Shown piece after piece: positions 17,502-30,200 of a stretch of DNA of 64,000 nt. The first letter of the stretch is position 1, and every line of letters begins with the position of its first letter. The DNA comes from Pectobacterium brasiliense (lineage in GTDB: Bacteria; Pseudomonadota; Gammaproteobacteria; Enterobacterales; Enterobacteriaceae). A model generated the notes under the pieces. It had not been told where the DNA came from, did not search any database, and saw only the letters and a list, made by a program, of their open reading frames with translations. Location: positions 868,001 to 932,000 of the forward strand of contig NZ_JACGFN010000001.1 of NCBI RefSeq assembly GCF_016950255.1, given 5' to 3'. Made by a program: the position numbers and the translations under genes.

Positions 17502-19046
17502 TTAAGACAGTGGCGTCGTCGCCATCGCCACAATGGTTCGAATGCCTTCCAGATAGTTACCGAGGCGTAAATTCTCATCAAAACTATGCTGATTATTATC
17601 GGCGTTCACCAGGGGAACGATGACGTAAGGCACTTTCAATACGCTGACCGCGCCGCTCATCGGCAGCGTCCCACCCATCATACGATTCTTCTCCGGTGCG
17701 ATGCCGCGCGGTGCGGTTGTAGTCGCAACCGCCCAGTGACCCAGCGGGGAATCGATCTCGGTTCTGGCCGCATAGGCGCTGCTCGGATAGGCCGTCAGGC
17801 TAAGGGAAATCAGATGCGGATACTGCTCGCGTTCGGCCTGCGTAGGCGCTTCACCGGCAATGATATGAAAGCCTTTGCTGGCGATATACTGGCGTAACAG
17901 CGCATACATATCATCCGGCGGCGTCTCCGGCACGGTGCGAATATTCACGCTGGCCGTCGCAGTTGACGGAATGGCGTTCGAAGCCTTTTTGCCCGTGTCG
18001 CCCGCTTTAATGCCGAGAATATCCAGCGAAGGATATTGCACCGCCTCTGCCGCATTGCTCGCGACCTTCTCTAACTGAGCAACACCAAAGCGTTTCTCCA
18101 GCGAACCCGCGGGCGGTGCGGTCTCTGCGACTTGTTTTTTATCGCTCTCGCTAAGCGTGACGCGGTCATAGTAACCGGGAATCGTGACCTTACCGTCCGC
18201 ATCTTTCATGCTAGCCAACAGCGTGGCCAAATTTTGCACCGGATTGGGAATGACATTGCCATAACCACCGCTGTGCGCCGCCGCGTTCGCACCGAAAACC
18301 GTCATATCGATCTGGATTGACCCACGATTGCCAAAGTTGATGCCAGGGCGATTGCTGGACGGCATTGCACCGTCATAAATCACCATACCATCACTTTTCA
18401 GCAACGTCAGATTGTCGGCCATGACCTTTGTCAGGCCGGGCGAACCTTTTTCCTCTTCAGAATCCAGCAGCACTTTGATGTTGACCGCAGGCTCAACGCC
18501 TTTATCTTTCATTGCGTCCATGGCGGCAAGAAACATCACGATCGGCCCTTTATCATCGGCCGATGCCCGGGCGAAGAGGCGCCATTCTGGATTGATATCC
18601 CCTTTCAGAAGGCGTGACTCAGGCAGCGTCTGCCATTTACCCGCAGCGTCTTTTTCTTTCAGCACGGGCTGCCACGGTGGCGTTTGCCACTCGGACGGAT
18701 TCACAGGCTGTCCGTCAAAATGCATGTAGAACAAGATGGTTTTACGATCGGCTTTTGGCGTGCCCAGCTCAGCATAGACCAGCGGCTTATCACCATTTGC
18801 CAGCTGTTGCGTGGTGAAGCCACGCCTCTGAAAAGCCTTTTCCAGCCAATCGGCATTACGCTGGATATCCGCAGGCACGGCAGCATCATTTGGCAATGTG
18901 AGTAGTTCGAGATATTCAGGGAAGCTGTGTTGCGCGTAACGTTCCGCATCGGCGGGTGCCAGTACCAGCTGTGCGCTGGCAGGTAAGCAGAGCATGGCTG
19001 CCGACAGCGACAGTGCTGCCAGCGTCAATTTTTTACCGGGAATCAT
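17502..19046 (-). CDS. Exported M20-family metallopeptidase
   Basis: A 514-residue M20/M25/M40-type peptidase with an N-terminal signal peptide (MIPGKKLTLAALSLSAAMLCLPASA, cleavage after ASA), so it should act in the periplasm or outside. Zinc-site motifs: FYMHFDGQPV (His and Asp), RASADDKGP (bridging Asp), LLDSEEEKGSP (catalytic and ligand Glu), and the C-terminal NNQHSFDENLR His. The dimerisation domain lies in the middle. Substrate is unknown; relatives are carboxypeptidases and dipeptidases. It stands alone between tyrR and ycjF, an insertion relative to the E. coli order. Confidence 0.85.
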   Translation of the reverse strand: MIPGKKLTLAALSLSAAMLCLPASAQLVLAPADAERYAQHSFPEYLELLTLPNDAAVPADIQRNADWLEKAFQRRGFTTQQLANGDKPLVYAELGTPKADRKTILFYMHFDGQPVNPSEWQTPPWQPVLKEKDAAGKWQTLPESRLLKGDINPEWRLFARASADDKGPIVMFLAAMDAMKDKGVEPAVNIKVLLDSEEEKGSPGLTKVMADNLTLLKSDGMVIYDGAMPSSNRPGINFGNRGSIQIDMTVFGANAAAHSGGYGNVIPNPVQNLATLLASMKDADGKVTIPGYYDRVTLSESDKKQVAETAPPAGSLEKRFGVAQLEKVASNAAEAVQYPSLDILGIKAGDTGKKASNAIPSTATASVNIRTVPETPPDDMYALLRQYIASKGFHIIAGEAPTQAEREQYPHLISLSLTAYPSSAYAARTEIDSPLGHWAVATTTAPRGIAPEKNRMMGGTLPMSGAVSVLKVPYVIVPLVNADNNQHSFDENLRLGNYLEGIRTIVAMATTPLS

Positions 19047-19170
19047 AAAAACGTCCTGTTATACAGAAATGAGGAGTTTTTATCCTACACACGATTTTGT
19101 AACAAAGGTACTGTCTGCCAAAATCGCACGCGGCTTGTACTGCATTTCATTGTTAAGCCACGATAAAACG

Positions 19171-19197
19171 ACGATGGCACACTGCCTGTACCATCGT
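19171..19197 (-). terminator. Candidate terminator of the ycjXF operon
   Basis: Minus strand: ACGATGG, 13-base loop, CCATCGT, followed by CGTTTTATCG. It begins 9 bases past the ycjF stop; the T run is short. Confidence 0.5.
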
Positions 19198-19205
19198 TTT
19201 CAGCT

Positions 19206-20249
19206 CTAACGCCCTTTTTGCAGCGTTTCTTTCACCTGACCAATCAGTTCGCGGCGGAAATCGCCGAGGCGCGGTTTGTCATCCAGCCACGGTAACGGGC
19301 GGCACAGTTCCATTGCTTTGATACCCAAGCGCGCGGTCAGCAGCCCTGCACCAATGCCCTGTGCAGCACGAGTTGATAGCCGCGCGGCAAGATCCTGCGA
19401 CATCCAGTCCATGCCAATTTCCCGCACCAGCTCCGAGGCACCAGCAAACGCGATATTGACCAGCACCAGCCGGAACAGGCGAATGCGGCTGAAATAGCCA
19501 AGTTCGATGCCGTACAGCGCGGCAATACGGTTAATCAGGCGCAGATTGCGCCAGGCGATAAATGCCATATCCACCAGCGCCAGCGGGCTGACGGCGATCA
19601 TCAAGGTGGATTCCGCCGCCGAGCGGCTGATTTCACGCCGCGCCTGCGTATCCAGTACGGGCTGAACCAGACGTGCATAAAGCTCCAGCACTTCACGGTC
19701 GTTGTGAGTTTCATGGAGAGAAGCCTGCCAGCGCTGTATGGCTGGATGGCCGCTATCCAGCCCTGCCTGACGTGCCAGCTTTTCACAGAATTCGCGCCCG
19801 CGCCCCACGCCGTGGCTATGTAACAGATCGCGAGCCACGTCGCGCTCTTCCGCCCGTTCCCGCAAGCGGTAGAGGCGTCGCCACTCGACAGCCAGCGAAC
19901 CGACGCCCGCCGCGACAATCAGGCTGCCTGCGGTAATGCCGCCCAGCGCGATCCAATCTTGTTGTACCCAGGCGTTATGCAGTGACTGCACGCCCTGTGC
20001 CAGCGCGCTAACACCAAACAGCCCGATTCCCGCCATCACCATACGCCGCCACAGGCTGCGCTTTGGTCGCAGCGCCGCGCTGATCGCTTCTTCCGCCGCA
20101 CCTTCTTCCGGTACCTCTTCTTCGCGGCTGATCGGGGAAAATGGCGTGCCGCTCTGCTCGTCAAATGCTAACCCGGCACGCAGTTGCGGCTGTGGCTCTT
20201 GCGGTGAAACGTCATCGAACGTGACGCGGGGTTTCAGTGGTTCGTTCAT
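19206..20249 (-). CDS. ycjF: UPF0283 membrane protein YcjF
   Basis: A 347-residue inner-membrane protein of family UPF0283. The N terminus is cytoplasmic, Pro/Glu-rich and acidic (residues 1-60). Two hydrophobic helices follow (about 70-90 and 100-120), then a C-terminal region with further hydrophobic helices. The gene overlaps ycjX by 4 bases (ATGA-type), indicating translational coupling. In E. coli ycjXF belongs to the PspF/sigma-54 envelope-stress regulon, and the psp genes lie further along this chromosome too. Molecular function is unknown. Confidence 0.93.
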   Translation of the reverse strand: MNEPLKPRVTFDDVSPQEPQPQLRAGLAFDEQSGTPFSPISREEEVPEEGAAEEAISAALRPKRSLWRRMVMAGIGLFGVSALAQGVQSLHNAWVQQDWIALGGITAGSLIVAAGVGSLAVEWRRLYRLRERAEERDVARDLLHSHGVGRGREFCEKLARQAGLDSGHPAIQRWQASLHETHNDREVLELYARLVQPVLDTQARREISRSAAESTLMIAVSPLALVDMAFIAWRNLRLINRIAALYGIELGYFSRIRLFRLVLVNIAFAGASELVREIGMDWMSQDLAARLSTRAAQGIGAGLLTARLGIKAMELCRPLPWLDDKPRLGDFRRELIGQVKETLQKGR

Positions 20250-21643
20250 CGCAATTTATCCTTTAACAGAAAGTCCATGACCGTATCCAACCGGATATGC
20301 GGCAACGGTGTGTCTACCGTCATCTCGCGCGGACGAAATTGATCGAAATGGAAGCCCTGCGTTTGCCAGAATGCCGCGCCCGGCAAGCGTGCTGGCACTT
20401 CACCGGGGTAGACCGTCAACGGCTGACCGTCGCTGAGCCGATGCCCTTTCAGCGCCGGAATTTTCTGGCCCTGATGATCGACCACCCCGCTCTGCGTTGA
20501 CTGGATCGACGCAATGCCTTCACAGCGCATATCGATGCCTTCAAACGCGGCGTTCTGCCACGCTTCCTGCACCAGTTGCTGAAGCAACGACACCAGATTG
20601 GCGTGCTGGTCGGCGGTAATGTGATCCGCTTTACTCGCCGCAAACATCAGTTTGTCGATGCAGGGCGAGAACAAGCGCCGGAACAACGTGCGCTTCCCGT
20701 AATGAAAACTTTGCATCAGTTGGGTGAGCGCCAGCCGCATATCGTTAAACGCATGAATGCCGCTATTGAGTGGTTGTAGGCAATCGACCAGAACAATCTG
20801 CCGGTCGAAGCGCACAAAGTGATCCTTATAAAATCCTTTGACGACCGACTGACAGTAATAATCAAAACGCTTGCGCAGCATGCCGATGTTGGTTTTCTCA
20901 TCCGCCTGCGCCAGCTTAGCTTCACCGATCTGATTCACCTGCGGCCAGGGGAAGAATTGCAGCACCGGCGCGCCCGCCAGATCGCCCGGCAGCACAAACC
21001 GACCCGGTTGAATAAAGTGCAGCCCTTCCTGTTTGCAGCGATGCAGATAGTCGGTGTAAGCCTGCGCCACCTCAGCAAGCTGGTTTTCATCCACCGGAGC
21101 CAGCGGATCAATTTTCTCACACAGCGCCAGCCAGGGTTTGGCCCACTCGGTGCGTCCCCCTTGCAGCAAACCACTCATCTGCTGTGACCAGCTCAAATAG
21201 GTTTGCTCCAGCAGCGGCAAATCCAGCAGCCATTCGCCGGGGTAATCGACAATTTCCAGGTAGAGCGTCGAGGTATCTTTGAAATGACGCAGCAACGAAT
21301 CCTTAGAGCGATAGCGCAGCGCCAGACGAATCTCACTCACACCGCGCGTCGGCGTTGGCCAAGCCGGCGGCGAACCATACAGCGCGGCCATACCTTCATC
21401 ATAAGCAAAACGCGGCACGCCCAGATCGCGCTGCGGCACACGCTTTACTCCCAGCAATCGCTCTTCGCGCACGGGGGAAAACATCGGCAAGTGTGCACCG
21501 CTGTGGGTATTCAATAATTGATTGACGAACGCGGTGATAAACGCGGTTTTGCCACTGCGGCTCAACCCGGTGACGGCAATCCGCAGGTGGCGATCTACGC
21601 CGCGATTGACCAGTGAGTTAATTTCGTTCTGTAGTCGACTCAT
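20246..21643 (-). CDS. ycjX: YcjX family P-loop protein
   Basis: A 465-residue cytoplasmic protein of the YcjX family, with the Walker A motif [10 protein letters not shown] at about residues 25-33 and the switch-like [18 protein letters not shown]. It is a GTPase-like protein of unknown function, part of the phage-shock regulon in E. coli and cotranscribed with ycjF. Start choice is uncertain: the ATG at 21643 gives [11 protein letters not shown], matching homologues, but the best ribosome site (AGGAG) is 14 bases upstream of it and very close to alternative starts at 21655/21658. Confidence 0.93.
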   Translation of the reverse strand: MSRLQNEINSLVNRGVDRHLRIAVTGLSRSGKTAFITAFVNQLLNTHSGAHLPMFSPVREERLLGVKRVPQRDLGVPRFAYDEGMAALYGSPPAWPTPTRGVSEIRLALRYRSKDSLLRHFKDTSTLYLEIVDYPGEWLLDLPLLEQTYLSWSQQMSGLLQGGRTEWAKPWLALCEKIDPLAPVDENQLAEVAQAYTDYLHRCKQEGLHFIQPGRFVLPGDLAGAPVLQFFPWPQVNQIGEAKLAQADEKTNIGMLRKRFDYYCQSVVKGFYKDHFVRFDRQIVLVDCLQPLNSGIHAFNDMRLALTQLMQSFHYGKRTLFRRLFSPCIDKLMFAASKADHITADQHANLVSLLQQLVQEAWQNAAFEGIDMRCEGIASIQSTQSGVVDHQGQKIPALKGHRLSDGQPLTVYPGEVPARLPGAAFWQTQGFHFDQFRPREMTVDTPLPHIRLDTVMDFLLKDKLR

Positions 21644-21789
21644 AGAATGAACCATCACTCCTTTGGTTGAGAGATATATCGTATCAATATAATAAAATCA
21701 GACAAACACATCACGCCGACATAAGTTCAACCACGATCGCCTATCTCATACCGTATTTTTATCGCCAAAATGTAAAGAAACGATAATTT

Positions 21790-21833
21790 TAAGACAACTC
21801 CTAGCAAGCAATAAGACAACTCTTAGCAAACAA
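21790..21833 (+). promoter_or_regulatory. Tandem RcsAB-box-like repeats before the CDI operon
   Basis: Two adjacent 22-base copies (21790-21811 and 21812-21833; 20 of 22 identical). Each begins with a near match to the RcsAB box TAAGAATATTCCTA: TAAGACAACTCCTA (11 of 14) and TAAGACAACTCTTA (10 of 14). The 22-base period places both on the same DNA face, about 100-140 bases before cdiB. The rest of the 21644-21931 gap is AT-rich and presumably holds the ycjX and cdiB promoters. Confidence 0.45.
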
Positions 21834-21931
21834 ATTGTTAACATATATAACCTGAAATTGTACCAAGTAACCAATTGTTTCTTGAAACGAATAGTGTCCC
21901 AATAACAATCAATAATTCAGGTTAATTAATT

Positions 21932-23674
21932 ATGCTACGGAATGCGTCATTCACTGACGGGTATCAACCTGCGCGTCTTAGCCAGCTTACGCTATTTATT
22001 TTATTGACCACCTCAGCAAACAGTTGGGCGGCAGATAATAATCTGACGCCTCTTGCCGCACCGGACCGGGTGGATGAACAGCTAAATATCAACCAGCAGG
22101 ATCGCCAGCGTGCGATGCAGCAGCAATTAACACCACAAACGCCCGATGTGCGTTTGCAGCCTCCCTCTTCATTCTTTACTAAGCTGCAATTTCCGCAGGA
22201 GCAACAGTGCTTTACTTTGTATCACATCATACTGACCGGCAAAGAAGATTTCCCCTCCTGGCTGCGTATCCCGCTGCAACAGCTGGCCGATCAGGGTAAA
22301 GGTCAGTGCCTGGGCGCTCAGGGTGTCAACCTGCTAATGAGCGCACTGCAAAACCGTCTGATCGACCATGGCTACGTCACCGCGCGCGTAATGGCGCCGC
22401 CGCAAAACCTGAAAACCGGCACCCTGCATATCACCCTGATTCCGGGCAAAACACGCCAGATCAAACTGACCAAAGAGAGCGATCGCTACGTGAGCCTCTG
22501 GAGCGCCCTGCCTGCGCGTGAAGGCGAACTGCTGGATTTGCGTGATATTGAGCAGGGACTGGAAAACCTACAACGCGTGCCCACCGTACAGGCAGAAATG
22601 GCGATTGTCCCGGGCGAACAGCCCGGTGAAAGCGACATTGACGTCACCTGGAAACAGGAAAAAATGTGGCGTCTCGGCGCGACGCTCGATGATTCAGGCA
22701 CCGAAACCACCGGTCGTTATCAGGGCGGCCTGACGCTGTATATCGATAATCCCTTCTCACTCAGCGACCTGTTCTACATTTCCGGCAACCATGACCTTGA
22801 ATCCGGCAGCGAAAAAGGCAGCAAGAACTACATGCTGCACTACTCCGTGCCGTTCGGTTACTGGATGGCGGGCGTCACCGCCAGCGGCTACGACTACAAC
22901 CAGAATGTAGCGGGCGCGTATGAAGACTACAACTACAGCGGCAACAGCAAAAACCTTAACTTCCAACTGAGCCGGGTGCTGTACCGCAGCGGCAGTCAGA
23001 AAACCTCAATGAGCTATGAAATTCTGACGCGCGAATCGCAGAACTTCGTCAACGACACCGAAGTGGATGTGCAGCGGCGGAAAACCAGCGCCTGGCGTCT
23101 GGGTCTGCAGCATCGCCACTACTTCGGTGCCACCACCCTTGATGCCGCAGTGAGCTATCAGCGCGGCACCCGCTGGTTCGGCGCTATTCCGGCGCAGGAA
23201 GAGTATTTCGATGAAGGCACCGCACTGGCGAAAATTATCCAACTCAATGCCCAATTGGATATGCCGTTTACAATAGGAAACCAGACCTTCCGCTACAACG
23301 TGCAGTATCTGCGCCAGATCAACCATACCAAACTGACGCCACAGGATCAGCTGTCGATTGGTAACCGCTGGACCGTGCGCGGCTTTGATGGTGAACGCAC
23401 CCTGACGGCCGACAACGGCTGGTTCGTGCGCAACGATCTGGCCTGGCGCACTCCGCTGCCTAACCAGGAACTGTATCTCGGCGCTGACTACGGCGAAGTG
23501 GACGGCACACGTGATTACCTCGCCGGAAAACATCTGGCGGGTGGCGTGCTTGGTCTACGCGGTAACGCCTTTAACACCGGCTACGACCTGTTTGTTGGTG
23601 TGCCGTTCTCCAAACCGGAAGGTTTCCACACCAGCCCGGTCACCCTCGGTTTCAACCTCAGCTGGCAGTACTAA
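21932..23674 (+). CDS. cdiB: CdiB / TpsB outer-membrane transporter
   Basis: The two-partner-secretion transporter that exports the large CdiA exoprotein through the outer membrane. The 580-residue protein has a signal peptide (cleavage near SWA-ADN), an N-terminal helix region rich in Gln, two POTRA domains (about 85-240; [13 protein letters not shown] and [28 protein letters not shown]), and a C-terminal 16-stranded barrel. The family signature VRGF is at 482-485, and the chain ends in Tyr (NLSWQY) as expected for BAM folding. It is the first gene of a same-strand operon with the acyltransferase and cdiA. Confidence 0.92.
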   Translation: MLRNASFTDGYQPARLSQLTLFILLTTSANSWAADNNLTPLAAPDRVDEQLNINQQDRQRAMQQQLTPQTPDVRLQPPSSFFTKLQFPQEQQCFTLYHIILTGKEDFPSWLRIPLQQLADQGKGQCLGAQGVNLLMSALQNRLIDHGYVTARVMAPPQNLKTGTLHITLIPGKTRQIKLTKESDRYVSLWSALPAREGELLDLRDIEQGLENLQRVPTVQAEMAIVPGEQPGESDIDVTWKQEKMWRLGATLDDSGTETTGRYQGGLTLYIDNPFSLSDLFYISGNHDLESGSEKGSKNYMLHYSVPFGYWMAGVTASGYDYNQNVAGAYEDYNYSGNSKNLNFQLSRVLYRSGSQKTSMSYEILTRESQNFVNDTEVDVQRRKTSAWRLGLQHRHYFGATTLDAAVSYQRGTRWFGAIPAQEEYFDEGTALAKIIQLNAQLDMPFTIGNQTFRYNVQYLRQINHTKLTPQDQLSIGNRWTVRGFDGERTLTADNGWFVRNDLAWRTPLPNQELYLGADYGEVDGTRDYLAGKHLAGGVLGLRGNAFNTGYDLFVGVPFSKPEGFHTSPVTLGFNLSWQY

Positions 23675-23685
23675 GGAAGCGCGTG

Positions 23686-24201
23686 ATGAAGATTCCTGTT
23701 AATGGCTATCAGTTAACCGCCCCGCTGCTAGGCGGTCAGTTCAGCGAAGCGGAAGCGCTTGGCGCAGCGGTCTGGCTGTGGATGCATTCAGAACAGCACC
23801 GCGATATTCCGCTCAGTGTGCTGCCGACGCTGCTGCTGCCCGCGATCAAACATCAGCAGTTTGTTATTGCCAGCCGCGATGACAAGCCCCTGTTTTTCCT
23901 CAGTTGGGCGTGGATGGATGAAGAGGCGGAACAGCGCTACCTCACCGGCCCCGGCATTCTGGTGCAGCCACAGGACTGGACCAGCGGCAACCGCCTGTGG
24001 TTCCGCGACTGGGTCGCGCCCTTCGGCGATCAGCAGGCATTTCGTCGCATCGTCGGCGGCACGCTGTTTCCCCACTTATGTGGCCGTGCGCTGTACCACA
24101 AAGGTGCGGAACGCGGACAACGGGTACTGCAATTCCGTGGCGATGACGTCACCCAGCAACAATTCAGACTCTGGCAGCAGAACACGCCGCTGGTTGCTTA
24201 A
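23686..24201 (+). CDS. cdiC: HlyC-like toxin-activating lysine acyltransferase of the CDI operon
   Basis: A 171-residue cytoplasmic protein of the RTX toxin-activating acyltransferase family. Aligned by eye to HlyC, both catalytic residues are present: H38 in MHSEQHRDIPLSVL (HlyC H23) and D108 in DWTSGNRLWFRDWVAPFGD (HlyC D92). HlyC transfers a fatty acid from acyl-ACP to lysines of pro-haemolysin. In CDI operons a gene of this kind between cdiB and cdiA is thought to acylate CdiA and so influence delivery. AAGGA lies 8 bases before ATG 23686; the GTG at 23683 is less likely. It is 11 bases after cdiB and 27 before cdiA. Confidence 0.88.
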   Translation: MKIPVNGYQLTAPLLGGQFSEAEALGAAVWLWMHSEQHRDIPLSVLPTLLLPAIKHQQFVIASRDDKPLFFLSWAWMDEEAEQRYLTGPGILVQPQDWTSGNRLWFRDWVAPFGDQQAFRRIVGGTLFPHLCGRALYHKGAERGQRVLQFRGDDVTQQQFRLWQQNTPLVA

Positions 24202-24228
24202 CATCACTTTTAGCAGGGATAACTTTTC

Positions 24229-27200
24229 GTGAATAAGAACCTCTATCGCATCATTTTCAACAAGGCTCGCGGCCTGTTAATGGTGGTTTCCGAAATCAAC
24301 CGCGGTCAGGGTAAAAGCGGTGCCAACGGCGTCGGCCATACGCTGAGCCAGCTGATTGGCCGCATGAAGCCCACCGCCTTCCTGACCATGACCGCACTCG
24401 GTCTCGTCACGCTCGCGCCACAGACGCTGGCGGCCGGAATTGTCGCCGACAAGAGCGCACCAGGCGGCCAGCAGCCGAATGTGATGCAGAGCGCCAACGG
24501 CACGCCGCAGGTCAACATCCAGACGCCGAGCGCCGGTGGTGTTTCGCATAACAAATACACCCAGTTTGACGTCGATAACAAAGGTGCGATTCTTAATAAC
24601 TCGCACAAACAGGTGCAGACTCAGATGGGCGGCTGGGTGGCGGGTAACCCATGGCTGGCGAAAGGCGAAGCCAAAATCATTCTTAACGAGGTCAACTCGC
24701 GCGACCCGAGCAAGCTGAACGGCTATGTCGAAGTGGCAGGCCGTAAGGCGCAGGTGGTCATCGCCAACCCGGCGGGCATCAGCTGCGACGGCTGTGGCTT
24801 TATTAACGCCAACCGCGCCACCCTGACCACCGGCACGCCGCAGATGGCCAATGGTGAACTGCGCGGTTACCGCGTGGGCAATGGTGAAATCGTGGTGGAA
24901 GGGGCTGGCATGGACAGCAGCCGTCAGGATTACACCGACCTGATTGCCCGCACCGTGAAGGTCAATGCCGGTATTTGGGCGAAAGATGTGGCCGTCACCA
25001 CCGGTAAAAACGAGGTGGCCGCCGATAACAACACGGCCACAGCCAGCAGCACGACGGGCAGCGACAGCAGCGACGTCAAGCCGACGCTGGCGATCGACGT
25101 CGCCCAGTTGGGCGGCATGTATGCCGGTAAAATCCGCCTGGTGGCGACCGAGCAAGGGGTCGGCGTCAGCAACAAAGGGACGCTTGGCAGTCAGGCGGGT
25201 GACATCACCATTAACGCCAATGGCGATATCGTCAACAGCGGTACGGTCAATGCCGGTCAGGATCTGCTGCTGGGCGGTAAAAAAGTTGATAATAGCGGCA
25301 CCCTGTTTGCCCAGCGCGATCAGAGCACTACCGCCAGCGACGAAGTGACGAATACCGGCCTTATCGCCGCCAAAAGCAACACCAGTGTGCGCGGTGCTAG
25401 CATCCGCAACAGCAAAGGCGCAGCGATTGCCGCCGGGATGAAAACCGATGGCACCCTAGCCGACAGCGGCAATCTGACACTCGCCAGCGACGGTAAACTG
25501 ACCAGCCGGGGTCAGGCGCTGGCCGGTGGCAATCTGAACGCCAGCGCCAGCCAGATTGATCTCAGCGGCAGCGATACCGCCGCACATCACGCCACTCTGA
25601 CCAGCAGCAGCGATATCATCACCGACGACGCACAGCTGCTGGCGAGCGGCGATCTGAAACTCTCCGCCGCCGGTAAACTCAGCAACGATCGCGGCGTGAT
25701 TAACGCCAATGCACTGCAGGTCAACACGCCGGTTATCAGTAACCGCGGTGGCCAGTTACTGCAGAGCGGTGACAGCGATCTGCAACTCAGCACTAACAGC
25801 ATTGATAACCAGAATGGCCGCATCGCCGCCAATGCCAAAAAATTCAGCGTACAGAGCGCCAGCCTGAATAACCAGGGCGGCACCATTATGGCGGCCGGTT
25901 CCGGCGCGCTGGATGTTGCGGCCAGCAGTGAACTGAATAACCAGAACGGTACGCTGGCCGCCGCCAGCGATCTGGCGATCGCCACGCCGGTGCTCAATAA
26001 CAACCAAGGACAGATCTCCGCCAATAAGCAGTTGACGCTCGATCAGCAAAACAGCAGCGCCCTCGCCCGCACCGCAGCCACCAGCAGCGATCTGCGTATC
26101 AGCAATGAAGGTGGTCGTCTGGTGGCGGGTCAGCAACTGACCTTCCGCGGTCGCGAGATTAATGGCAGCGGTGAAATTCTGTCGCTTGGCGATATGGATC
26201 TCAGCTTCTCCGACGGCTTCAGTAACAACAATAAAACGCTGGCAAATGGCGATCTAACGCTGAACGTCAATAACAGCCTGATCAACACGGCGCTGCTTGG
26301 CGCAGGCGGTAAGCTGAATGTGCAGGCCAGCAACATCAACAACCAGACCACAGGCGAACTGAGTTCCCAGCAAACCACGCTGAACGCCAGCGATACCTTG
26401 AGCAACCGTGGCCTGATCGACGGCGTCCTGACCCGCATCAACGCCAGCACCGTGAATAATATCGGCACCGGCCGTATTTATGGCGACGGTCTGGCGATCG
26501 GCGCAGCGACGCTGAATAACCTGGCGGAAAATAACAGCAGCGCCACCATCGCGGCGCGTCAGCGCCTGGATCTGGGCATCGGTACGCTGAATAACCGCGA
26601 CCACTCCCTGATCTACAGCAATGGTGATATGGCCATCGGCGGCGCGCTGGATGCGGACGCGCTGGCGACCGGCAAGGCAGGCGAAATTAACAACCACAGC
26701 TCGACTATCGAATCTGTGGGCAATATGGCGCTGAGCTTCACCGCGCTGAACAATATCAATGACAACTTCGCCACCAGTATGGTGCAGTTATCCCAGAAGC
26801 AGAAAGATGAGTACATGGTGGTGGACCTGAATAATGGCGTCCACTACAGCCCTGACGACTACAACATCAGCTTCTACAAAGATGAAGTGCGCCATATCTG
26901 TATCGAAGGTGTGGTGTGTGGTCGCGACCATTACTATCAGTACAGCTATACCGAGACCATCAGCGAAGAGCAAATCACCCAGAGCGACCCGGCGAAAATC
27001 ATCGCGGGTGGTCAGATTTCGCTCTCCGGCGATAAGCTGCTGAACGACAAGAGCCAGATTATTGCCGGTGGCACCCTGCTGACGGCGGTGAAGGAACTGG
27101 TGAATACCGAAGTCACTGGCCAGAAACTGACGGAAAAAGTCGGTCAGGTCATCGAATGGGATCGTATCCATAAAAAAGGCAAAGACAGCCAGAAAGCACG

Positions 27201-30200
27201 CGCTTCGGCCTATACACCGCCAACGGAAATTCAGTCCATCAGCCTCAGCCCGAGCGTGATGAAGGAGAATACCCAGGCAACCAGCAGCGCGCCGACGCTG
27301 GTTGAGTATGCCGCACAGCGCGTGGACGTGGCCGGACAGAACACCGATGTGATTCGTTCGATGACGCCGGATGCTTCCCTGCCAACCGGCAGCCTGTTCA
27401 CTACCCTGCCAGATGCCACCAGCAGCTATCTGATCGAAACCGATCCGCGCTTCACCAATCAGAGAACCTGGCTGAGCTCCGACTATATGCTGCGCCAGTT
27501 GCAGACCGACCCGTCGATCGCGCAAAAACGCCTCGGCGATGGTTTCTATGAGCAACGTCTGGTGCGCGAGCAGATTGTTGAGCTGGTCGGCCAGCGCTAT
27601 CTCGCCGACTATACCAGCGATGAAGAACAGTATAAGGGCCTGATGGAAGCGGGCGTCAGCTTCGCGAAGCAATTCAATCTGGTGCCAGGCGTAGCGCTCA
27701 CCGCCGAACAGATGAAACAGATCACTCAGGACATGGTGTGGCTGGTGGCGCAGGATGTGAAGATGCCGGATGGCACCACCCAGAACGTGTTGGTACCGCA
27801 GGTGTATGCGCAGGTGCAGCAAGGCGATATGGATGGCAGCGGCGCGCTGCTGGCCGGTAAGAACATCAGCATTGGCGTCAGCGGCGGCATGCTGAACAGC
27901 GGACGTATCAGCGCCACACAGCTGGTCAGCGTTTCTGGCGACGATATCGTTAACGTCGGCGGCATCATCGCCGGTAAATCCGTGTCGCTGCAGGCGACCA
28001 ACGATATCACTAACACTGGCGGCACGGTGCGTGCCACCGATACCCTGCTGGCGCAAGCCGGACGCGATATCACCGTTGCCAGCGAGACCAACCACGCAGA
28101 AAGTCAGAACGGCAGTAACAACTTCAGCCGCGACAATATCGACCGTGTGGCAGGCATGTATGTGCAGGGTGACGATGGCAAACTGCTGCTGCAGGCAGGC
28201 CGTGATGTCAATCTGCAGGCCGCACAGGTGGTCAGCTCCGGTGAAAACAGCCAGACGCAGATCGCGGCTAACCGCGATATCAATATGACCACCGTCACCA
28301 CCGGCAGCCGCGACAAAGTCGTGTGGGATAAAGATAACCACGTCACGCAGACGCTGACTCAGGTGCAGGGCAGTGACGTCACCAGCGACGGCAATATCTC
28401 GCTGAATGCCGGCAATAATATTAACGCCCAGGCGGCGAAGCTGAATGCCGATCGGCAGCTTGCGCTGACCGCCACCAATGATATCAACCTCGGCAGCGCC
28501 AGCAGCCAGGAATATCTGGATATGAATTCGAAGGTGAAAGGTTCCGGCTTCCTGTCGAAACGCACCACGACCACCCGCGCCGGCTACGATGCCACGCTGG
28601 CGAACGGCAGCAGCCTGGGCGGGGAAAATATCTCCGTCACGGCGGGTAACAACCTGAATATCACCGGTAGCGATGTGGCGGCGGATCAGGCTCTGGCACT
28701 GCGTGCTGGTAATGACCTTAACGTCACGGCGGCGGAAGAGAGCCGCGACAGCTGGTCGATGAAGAAAACCACCAAATCGGGCCTGATGAGCAGCGGCGGC
28801 ATTGGCTTCTTTGTCGGTTCAATCAAAGAGAGTTCGACCTCTGATACTGACGCACTGACTCACAACAACAGTACGTTAGGCAGCGTCAATGGCGATACCA
28901 GTCTGGTGGCGGGCAATAATATCGCCGTGCAGGGCTCCGATGTGATCGCCGGTAACGACATCAATATGGTGGCGAACAATATCACCATTGATGCCGCGAA
29001 TAATCAGAGCACCACCGACACCACCTATGAACGTAAACAGACGGGTCTGACGCTGGCGCTGTCCGGCGCGATCGGCAGCGCGATTAATGCCGCTTACACC
29101 AGCGCGAAAGCCGCCGATGAGCAGCAGGATAGCCGTATGGCGTCACTGCAAAAGCTGAAATCCGGTCTGGCAGGCGTACAGGCCGCTCAGGCCGCGGTAC
29201 TGGCTTCGCAGAATACCGCGGATCAGAATGCCATTGGCGTCAGCCTGTCGCTGAGCACCTCGAAGTCGAAGAGCGAGAGCCACAGCGAAGCGGTTAACGC
29301 TTCCGGCAGTACCGTACAGGCGGGCAACAATATCAATCTGGTGGCGACCGGTTCAGAAAATGGCGCAGATGGCGATCTGACCATCGGCGGCAGCCAGCTG
29401 AAAGCGGGCAACGATGTGCTGCTGTCGGCAAACCGCGATATCAACCTGCTGTCGGCGCAGAATACCCAGTTGCAGACCGGCAAAAACAGCAGCAGCGGCG
29501 GCGGCGTGGGCGTCAGCATCGGCGCTGGACAAGGCGGTGCGGGAATCAGCGTATTTGCTAACGCCAGTAAAGGTTCCGGCAACGAAAATGGCGATGGCCT
29601 GACCCACACCGAAACCACTGTCGATGCCGGGAATAAGCTGACGGTTAACAGCGGACGCGACACCACCCTGCGCGGCGCACAGCTGAGTGCCGATCAGGTG
29701 GTGGCGAATGTCGGACGTGACCTGACGCTACAGAGTGAACAGGACGTCAATAACTATGACTCGAAGCAGAAGAACAGCTCAGCAGGTGCCAGCTTTACCT
29801 TTGGTAGTATGACCGGCAGCGTCAGTGCCAGCGTCGCCAAAGATAAAATCCATAGCACCTATAACAGCGTGCAGGAGCAGACCGGTATCTTCGCCGGTGA
29901 CGGCGGTTTCGATATCACCGTAGGCAACCACACGCAACTGGATGGCGCAGTGATTGGCAGCACCGCCAGCGAAGATAAAAACCGTCTCAATACCGGCACG
30001 CTGGGCTTCAGCAATATCGACAATAGTGCAGAATTTGAAGTATCGCACAGCAGCGTCGGTATCAGCACTGGCGGGCTGGGCGCGCAGGATCTGCTGAAAA
30101 ATGCCGTACAGAATCTGGCGCCGAATGGTCTCGGAGCGGGTGGCAGCGATGGGAATGCCTCCGGCACCACCTATGCCGCCGTTTCGCCGGGATCGCTGAT

